The notes beneath the pieces are model-generated. The model was not told the DNA's origin. It did not search any database and saw only the letters and a program-made list of their open reading frames with translations. Both the position numbers and the translations under genes were made by a program. From Chloroflexota bacterium (GTDB lineage Bacteria; Chloroflexota; Anaerolineae; JAAEKA01), in NCBI GenBank assembly GCA_034717495.1, contig JAYELL010000013.1, forward strand, positions 1-64,000: 64,000 nucleotides of DNA, read 5' to 3'. Below are positions 58,579 to 64,000 of the stretch, piece by piece (positions within the stretch are counted from its first letter, which is position 1; every line of letters begins with the position of its first letter).

Positions 58579-59802
58579 ATGTTACCAATCGACGTTCGTT
58601 TTGTGGATCTGCTGGCCATCTATCGAGCCGAGTTGCTCCAACGGGTCGTGCCCTTCTGGTTGGATCACGCCATCGATCATGAATACGGCGGGATTCTCAC
58701 CTGCATTGGCGACGACGGACGGATATTGAGCAGAGACAAATACATGTGGTCGCAGTTGCGCGCTATCTGGACCTTCTCTGCCCTGTTCAATCGAATCGAA
58801 GCCAACGCCGGGTGGCTCGATGTCGCCCGGCATATCTTCGATTTCGCGAAGCGATATGGCCGCGACGATCAGGGTCGCTGGGTGTTCGCCGTGGACAAAG
58901 AGGGCAATATCCTGCAGGACGCCAACAGCATTTACGCCGATGGCTTTGCCATCTACGGGCTGACCGAATATGCCCGCGCCACGGGGGACCAGGAGGCCAT
59001 CGATCTGGCCCTGGCTACCTACGACAATGTCCAGCGGCGCCTGGCCGTGCCCGGTTCCTACCAGACCGAGCCCTATCCCCTGCCTGAAGGGGTCAAAGCC
59101 CACGGCGTGTCGATGATTTTTTCCCTGGTGTTTTTCGAACTGGCTTGTTTGCTGGATGACAAGGCCATTCTGACAGCAGCCCTCTACCACGCCGGCCAGG
59201 TGCTGGATGTCTATCGCCGCCCGGAGCGCCGGCAGCTTTTTGAGTTCACCCGGTTGGATGGCTCGCTCATTGATTCACCCCAAGGCCGCGCGATCGTGCC
59301 CGGTCATGCCATCGAGTCCATGTGGTTCATGGTCCACATTTTCCGCGAGCTGGGAGACGAGCAGCGCATTCGCCAGGCCATCGAGTGCATCAAGTGGCAC
59401 GTCGAACTGGGCTGGGATGAAGAACAGGGCGGCCTGCTGCTGGCCCGTGACGCCGCAGGCAGCGAGCCCTGGTGGGCCTTCGCAGACAGCAAGCTCTGGT
59501 GGCCCCACACCGAGGCCCTCTATGCCCTGCTGCTGGCCCATGAGCACTCTGGCGAAGGATGGTGCCTGGATTGGTATCGCCAGGTCCATAATTATTCCTT
59601 TAGCCATTTTCCCGTGCGAAAATATGGCGAGTGGACCCAGAAACTGGACCGTCAGGGCCGGCCGTTTGCAGAAACCGTGGCGTTGCCGGTCAAGGACCCC
59701 TTTCACTTGCCCCGGGCGCTGATCTACGGTGTCGACGTGCTGGAACGATTGGCGGCGGCGCAAATGTCATCGGTAAACGGATCACCGATTACGGATAGCT
59801 GA
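58579..59802 (+). CDS. AGE-family epimerase (N-acylglucosamine 2-epimerase-like)
   Basis: 407 residues of the (alpha/alpha)6-barrel AGE family. It shows VVPFWLDHAIDHEYGGILTCIGDDGRILSRDKYMWSQLRAIWTFSALFN, SIYADGFAIYGLTEYARATGD, GHAIESMWFMVHIFREL and SKLWWPHTEALYALLLAHEHSG; the His of GHAIES and of WWPHTEA are the general acid/base pair. Members interconvert GlcNAc and ManNAc, epimerise glucose or cellobiose at C2, or isomerise free sugars. The neighbours (sulfatases, NagA) favour an amino-sugar substrate, which is inference. The gene starts 9 bp after the truncated cupin frame and ends 9 bp before a sulfatase. Confidence 0.85.
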   Translation: MLPIDVRFVDLLAIYRAELLQRVVPFWLDHAIDHEYGGILTCIGDDGRILSRDKYMWSQLRAIWTFSALFNRIEANAGWLDVARHIFDFAKRYGRDDQGRWVFAVDKEGNILQDANSIYADGFAIYGLTEYARATGDQEAIDLALATYDNVQRRLAVPGSYQTEPYPLPEGVKAHGVSMIFSLVFFELACLLDDKAILTAALYHAGQVLDVYRRPERRQLFEFTRLDGSLIDSPQGRAIVPGHAIESMWFMVHIFRELGDEQRIRQAIECIKWHVELGWDEEQGGLLLARDAAGSEPWWAFADSKLWWPHTEALYALLLAHEHSGEGWCLDWYRQVHNYSFSHFPVRKYGEWTQKLDRQGRPFAETVALPVKDPFHLPRALIYGVDVLERLAAAQMSSVNGSPITDS

Positions 59803-59811
59803 TAATCGATC

Positions 59812-61149
59812 ATGATCTCACCCAACATTCTTTTCCTCCATACCCATAACACCGGCCGGCATGTGCAACCCTATGGCTATGCCGTGCCGACGCCCAATCT
59901 CCAGCGGCTGGCGGAAGAGGGGGTTCTATTTCGCCAGGCCTTCAGCACTGCTCCCACCTGTTCTCCAAGCCGGGCCAGTTTCCTTAGTGGGTTGTATCCC
60001 CACACCTGTGGGATGTCAGGTCTGGCGCACCGCGGGTTCAGGATGTCTGACTATCGGCAGCATCTTGTCCATGGGTTGAGTAAACATGGTTATCACACCG
60101 TTCTATCGGGAATCGAGGCCACGACCCTGAATGTGAGCGAGATCGGGTACGATCAGATTCTATCTGACCTGGATGTGAACTACCCGCACCAGACCAGGCC
60201 ATCTGATCCAGCACAGGCGGCTGCTGACTTTCTGACAAACTCGCCTCCTGAGCCCTTCTTTCTGTCAGTGGGGTTGGAGGAAACGCACCGGCCCTTTCCA
60301 CAGGCTGATTCTGGCGCCTTCGTCGCTGAAGATCCGCGCTACTGCCGCCCTCCCAATGCACTGCCAGACACATCCGAAACTCGTCGAGATATGGCTAACT
60401 TCAAGGCGTCGGCGCGGATCATGGACCAGAAGATCGGCACTGTGCTGCAAGTGCTTGAAGATGCAAATCTGGTGGACGATACGCTGGTTTTCTGTTTTTC
60501 TGACCATGGCCTGCAGTTCCCGCGTCACATGGCTACTCTTAGCGACCGGGGTATTGGCGTTTTCCTGGTTGTCCGCGGCCCAGGAGGATTCCAGGGTGGT
60601 CAGGTGATCGATGCCATGGTAAGCCTGATAGACATGGTCCCCACGGTGTACGATCTGGCGGGGATTGCGCCAACCGATCGTCTGCACGGCAAGTCGCTGC
60701 GGCCTTTGGTGAACGGCGAGGTCAGCCAACTGCATGAGGTCATCTTCGCCGAGTCCAGTTACCATGCAGCCTACGAGCCCATGCGTTGCATTCGGACCGA
60801 ACGCTACAAGTATATCAAGCGCTTTGACGATCGAGACGGGCCGGTGCTTGCCAACGTGGATAGGTCACCCAGCAAAGATGTCTTGCTCGATCATGGTTGG
60901 GCCGGCCAGCCCTGTCCCAGGGAGATGTTATTTGATCTCGTCTTTGATCCCAACGAAACCTGTAATCTGATCGAGCAGCCCGAATTGGCAGCCGTAGGTA
61001 GTGATCTGCGAGCCCGACTGGCTGCGTGGATGGCGGAAACCGGAGACCCTTTGTTGACCCAAACCATTGTTCCCGCGCCGCCCGGCGCCCGTATCGACGA
61101 TGCGGATGCTGCCGCACCCAACACCGTGCTGTATCGATTGGAGGAATGA
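59812..61149 (+). CDS. Sulfatase (Cys type), heparan N-sulfatase-like
   Basis: 445 residues of the type I sulfatase family. The formylglycine site is CSPSR (Cys50), followed by SFLSGLYPHTCGM. The N-terminus NILFLHTHNTGRHVQPYGYAVPTPNL lacks the usual DD pair and resembles bacterial proteins related to N-sulfoglucosamine sulfohydrolase. Other expected parts are LVFCFSDHGLQFP (metal Asp and His) and the C-terminal MLFDLVFDPNETCNLIE. No signal peptide is present, so it should act in the cytoplasm on imported sulfated sugars. Activation would need a formylglycine-generating enzyme, not encoded in this window. The gene lies 9 bp after the epimerase gene. Confidence 0.88.
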   Translation: MISPNILFLHTHNTGRHVQPYGYAVPTPNLQRLAEEGVLFRQAFSTAPTCSPSRASFLSGLYPHTCGMSGLAHRGFRMSDYRQHLVHGLSKHGYHTVLSGIEATTLNVSEIGYDQILSDLDVNYPHQTRPSDPAQAAADFLTNSPPEPFFLSVGLEETHRPFPQADSGAFVAEDPRYCRPPNALPDTSETRRDMANFKASARIMDQKIGTVLQVLEDANLVDDTLVFCFSDHGLQFPRHMATLSDRGIGVFLVVRGPGGFQGGQVIDAMVSLIDMVPTVYDLAGIAPTDRLHGKSLRPLVNGEVSQLHEVIFAESSYHAAYEPMRCIRTERYKYIKRFDDRDGPVLANVDRSPSKDVLLDHGWAGQPCPREMLFDLVFDPNETCNLIEQPELAAVGSDLRARLAAWMAETGDPLLTQTIVPAPPGARIDDADAAAPNTVLYRLEE

Positions 61150-61156
61150 ACCGACC

Positions 61157-62614
61157 ATGACCCTACCCAACCTGCTCTTCCTGATCACTGACCAGCAGCA
61201 GGCCGCTACGGTTGATCCTGGCTCCATTTGTCGGACGCCAAATCTAGACCGGCTGGTGACTGAGGGTGCGTACTTCAGCCGCTGCTACACCGTTAATCCG
61301 ATCTGCTCACCGGCCCGCGCCAGCCTGATGACCGGCTTGTTCCCCACCAGTCATGGCATGGTGGATGTGACCCATGCCGTGGAGCCTTACCGTGCACAGC
61401 TGTGTGATGGGTTGTCTTTCTGGCCTCAAGCATTGCAGTCCGCGGGCTTTCATACGGGTTATTTCGGCAAGTGGCATGTCGAACGCAGCAATCGCCTGGA
61501 GAAATTCGGCTTCGATGTCTACGACGTCGAGCGCTATCATCAGTTGGCGGGCCTGGTCGAACGGGATGATCAGATGTCGCCCCGTGGCGTGGTCCATCAA
61601 AAGGGCTACAAGGATTTTCTGCTGTACGGCGTTACCGATCAACCGGTCGAGCAGACTCCTGAGTATCACCTCTATAGCAGCGGTATCGAGTTCCTGCGGC
61701 AAGCCAGCCAGGAATCGCAGTCTCCGTGGGCTCTCTTTCTCAGCACAGAGGCGCCCCACGACCCCTATGTCGTGCCCAGGGCATACTACGAACGGTATGA
61801 TCCTTCCGCCATACCGCTGCCAGCCAGCTTCGACGACGATCTTGGCAATCGACCCGCGCTCTATCGCCGCATTCAGCGGATCTGGCAGGAATTGGACCGA
61901 ACCCAGTTCGCCCAGGCTATTGCTTGTTACTACGGCCTCTGTTCGCTGGTGGACGACCAGGTTGGACGCCTCTTGTCGGTTCTGGAGGAACTGGGACAGC
62001 TGGAAAACACCATTGTTGTCTTCACGTCCGATCATGGGGATTACATGGGCGCCCACCGCCTGATGCTCAAGGGCATTCCCGCATTCGAGCAGGCCTACCG
62101 GGTGCCGCTGATTATCCGGGGGCCGGGCATTCCGGCCGGGAAATCGGTGTAGGAGATCGTTAGCCTGATCGATCTGCCCCGTACCCTCACCCAGCTGTTG
62201 CTTGGCGAGGATTTTCCCTGCCAGGGCCGGTCATTGCAGCCACTGCTTCAATCACAAGATGCACCATGGTGCAACGAGGCTTATGCGGAGATGCAGGGAC
62301 AGCGCTTTGCCTATCAGCAGCGCGTGCTCTGGCACGATAACTATAAGTACGTTTTCAACACCTTTGATGAGGATGAACTGTACAACCTGGCCGACGATCC
62401 CCATGAACTGTGCAACCAGGCCGGCGACCCACAGAATCGGCCTGTATTGGAGGAGATGGCTCGTCGCATGTGGCAGATCATCCAGGAGACCGGGGACTCG
62501 AATATGTTGAAGGCGCAGTATGGCATGTTCCGTTTTGCCCCGGTCGGTCCTGAGACGGCAGATGGCGGTCAGAGGACGACAGACCGCGGACGACAGACCG
62601 CAGACGACTGGTGA
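61157..62614 (+). pseudogene. Second sulfatase (Cys type), interrupted by an in-frame TAG
   Basis: The frame starts MTLPNLLFLITDQQQ, with formylglycine site CSPAR (Cys50), GYFGKWHVERSNRLEKFGFD and VVFTSDHGDYMGAHRLMLKG. At codon 332 (62150-62152) a TAG interrupts it after IPAGKSV; the same frame then continues as a normal sulfatase C-terminus (EIVSLIDLPRTLTQLL, YKYVFNTFDEDELYNLADDPHELCN) to a TGA at 62614. One substitution from CAG or GAG would explain it. The first part alone lacks the C-terminal subdomain. The last 17 or so codons (after FAPVG) run through the low-complexity repeat that starts near 62555, so the original stop is probably lost too. Confidence 0.8.
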
Positions 62615-62690
62615 TGGTCGGTGGTCAGAAGACGACAGATCGCAGGCGGCTGATGGTGGTCAGTGAACGGTGGCCTTCCGGCGGCGGTCA
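62555..62690. repeat. Low-complexity repeat (GACGACAGACCGCGG words), inverse of the 11.2-kb copy
   Basis: Words GACGACAGACCGCGG, GACGACAGACCGCAG, GACGACAGATCGCAGG, GGTGGTCAGAAG and GGCGGTCAGCAGTC recur. The reverse complement of the 11205-11330 element contains the same words. It overlaps the end of the broken sulfatase frame and reaches the upstream region of nagA. Confidence 0.75.
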
Positions 62691-62708
62691 GCAGTCATAG
62701 GTGATGCT

Positions 62709-63914
62709 ATGAAAATGGAAGCAGCCAGACAACTTGCCGAACCTTTTACCCTGGTGAATGGCGAGATTGTGTTTCCCGACAGCGTTGCGGTCGGGGAAGC
62801 AGTGATCGTGCGCGGTGATAAAATTGAAGCCATCGTGCCCGTGGGCCGGCTACCCAAGGCTATGGCGCGCGTCGATGTGGGTGGACGGTTGATCACGGCA
62901 GGGTTGATCGACATCCACACCCACGGTGCCTTGGGTCATACCTTCAACGAAGCGACAGCCGAGGCCTTCGAAACCATCACGGTCGAAAACGCCCGTCGTG
63001 GGGTGACTTCTCTGCTGGCCACGCCCGCCACGGCGCCCATCGACGATCTGGTAGCCTGTTTGACATTCGCCCGAGGGTGGATGGGCGAGCCGTCCGCAGG
63101 TGCCCAGGTGCTCGGCGTCCACCTGGAAGGCCCCTATTTTGCCCTGGAACAGGCAGGCGCCCAGGATCCCGCCAACCTGCGTAACCCCGACGATGGCACT
63201 CCTGACCTGTTGTTGGAACACGCCGATGTGATCGAGATGATGAGCTACGCGCCGGAACTGCCCGGCGCCCTTGAGCTAACCGCCCGGTTGGATGGCCTGG
63301 GCATCGTACCCGCGGCGGGCCACAGCATGGCCCGTGATAGCGACGTACAAGCAGCCATGGACCGGGGTCTTCGACATATCATCCATGTCTGGAGTGGTCA
63401 GTCCACAACGGTCCGGGAAGGTCTATGGAGAAAGCCTGGTCTCCTGGAGGCCAGCCTGGCCTTTGACGGTTTGACCGTGGAGATGATCGCCGACAACAAA
63501 CACCTGCCAGCCACCTTGATGAAGCTGGCCTATAAGTGCGTTGGACCAGATCGCCTGTGCATTGTCTCCGACGCCACCAGCGGCGCAGGGTTGCCCGAGG
63601 GCAGTCGCTATCGAATGGGTGAGATGGTGTACGAGGTTGAAGGCGGGGTCGGCGTGATGCTGGATCGCTCCTGCTTCGCGGGCAGCACTACCTTGCTTGA
63701 CCGGATGATACCGGTGCTGATCGATGCCGTCGGCGTTCCCCTGGCCGAGGCTGTCGCAATGGCAACCCTCAACCCTGCCCGCGTTATTGGCATAGACGAC
63801 CGCAAGGGCAGCCTGGCACCGGGCAAGGATGCCGATATCAGCATCTTCGATGACGACTTTATTGCCTGGCGTACCATGATCGGTGGGCGTTGGGTTTTTC
63901 CCAGTAATCGGTAA
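62709..63914 (+). CDS. nagA: N-acetylglucosamine-6-phosphate deacetylase-like amidohydrolase
   Basis: 401 residues of the NagA family. Metal and substrate motifs are LIDIHTHGALGHTFNEA, LGVHLEGPYFALEQAGAQDPANLR, VPAAGHSMA and CIVSDATSGAGLPEG, and the C-terminus has LNPARVIGIDDRKGSLAPGKDADISIFDDD. NagA removes acetate from GlcNAc-6-phosphate in amino-sugar catabolism. The segment RHIIHVWSGQSTTVREG replaces the usual THLFNAM motif, so the substrate may differ. The ATG at 62709 has a weak AGGTG site; an in-frame GTG at 62670 lies in repeat DNA. It ends the 48-64 kb glycan block. Confidence 0.87.
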   Translation: MKMEAARQLAEPFTLVNGEIVFPDSVAVGEAVIVRGDKIEAIVPVGRLPKAMARVDVGGRLITAGLIDIHTHGALGHTFNEATAEAFETITVENARRGVTSLLATPATAPIDDLVACLTFARGWMGEPSAGAQVLGVHLEGPYFALEQAGAQDPANLRNPDDGTPDLLLEHADVIEMMSYAPELPGALELTARLDGLGIVPAAGHSMARDSDVQAAMDRGLRHIIHVWSGQSTTVREGLWRKPGLLEASLAFDGLTVEMIADNKHLPATLMKLAYKCVGPDRLCIVSDATSGAGLPEGSRYRMGEMVYEVEGGVGVMLDRSCFAGSTTLLDRMIPVLIDAVGVPLAEAVAMATLNPARVIGIDDRKGSLAPGKDADISIFDDDFIAWRTMIGGRWVFPSNR

Positions 63915-63929
63915 ACGGTATTCGGTAAC

Positions 63930-63990
63930 CCGATTTCCAATCTACCAGTTCACCAATCTACCTACCTACCAATTTACCAACCTAACCTAG
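63930..63990. repeat. Low-complexity repeat (ACCAATCTACC words)
   Basis: After the nagA stop the sequence repeats CCAATCTACC, ACCTACCTACC, AATTTACCAACC and AACCTAACC. It is the fourth kind of word repeat in the window and continues to the window end. Confidence 0.65.
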
Positions 63991-64000
63991 CAAATCTGGA

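Overview
The window looks like a chromosomal segment of a free-living, heterotrophic member of the Chloroflexota (Anaerolineae/Caldilineae-like). The basis is moderately high GC, lipoproteins with an LTAC or LAAC lipobox followed by Pro/Ala/Glu-rich linkers, many LacI-regulated sugar ABC operons, BTAD/TPR regulators, secreted dockerin proteins and word-like low-complexity intergenic repeats. This is inference from style; no rRNA or marker phylogeny is present. No phage, IS element, CRISPR array, rRNA or tRNA was recognised.

Layout. 1-6.4 kb: the 3' end of arginine deiminase, an NhaC-type antiporter, a heterodimeric ABC exporter and a coiled-coil membrane protein. 6.7-10.9 kb: a MoaD-like/3-methyladenine DNA glycosylase fusion, MurJ on the minus strand, and an M1 peptidase lipoprotein. 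10.9-11.4 kb: repeats. 11.4-16.4 kb: a LacI regulator (operator A), a CUT2 sugar ABC transporter and a small zincin lipoprotein. 16.4-24.5 kb: repeats, a second LacI regulator with a double palindromic operator, a TIM-barrel isomerase, a CUT1 ABC transporter and a URO-D-family protein. 24.6-35.0 kb: a second copy of operator A, then IolM-, IolN- and IolO-like enzymes, an amidohydrolase-CYTH fusion, another TIM-barrel isomerase, an MFS permease and, on the minus strand, a CDF transporter and IolG. 35.1-47.5 kb: an AEC permease, a BTAD/TPR regulator, a small protein and three secreted dockerin-bearing proteins. 47.5-63.9 kb: a URO-D-family protein (minus), a third LacI regulator, an Opp/Dpp-type ABC transporter, a second URO-D in this block, an AhpD-like protein, a truncated cupin, an AGE-family epimerase, two sulfatases (the second broken by a stop codon) and NagA.

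How the genes work together. The strongest reconstruction is an inositol regulon. The LacI gene at 11484 and the dehydrogenase gene at 24707 share a consensus promoter with the same GCGCACACGTGTGCGC palindrome placed just after the -10 box. The second site drives iolM-iolN; iolO and iolG lie within 10 kb. Together these four enzymes match the non-classical inositol route described in Thermotoga maritima (inositol, 2-keto-inositol, diketo-inositol, 5-keto-L-gluconate, D-tagaturonate), and the CUT2 transporter behind the LacI gene would be the inositol importer. The 48-64 kb block looks like a LacI-controlled locus for sulfated, N-acetylated glycan fragments. In all three ABC operons a long perfect hairpin separates the binding-protein gene from the permease gene, which would raise the binding protein relative to the membrane components.
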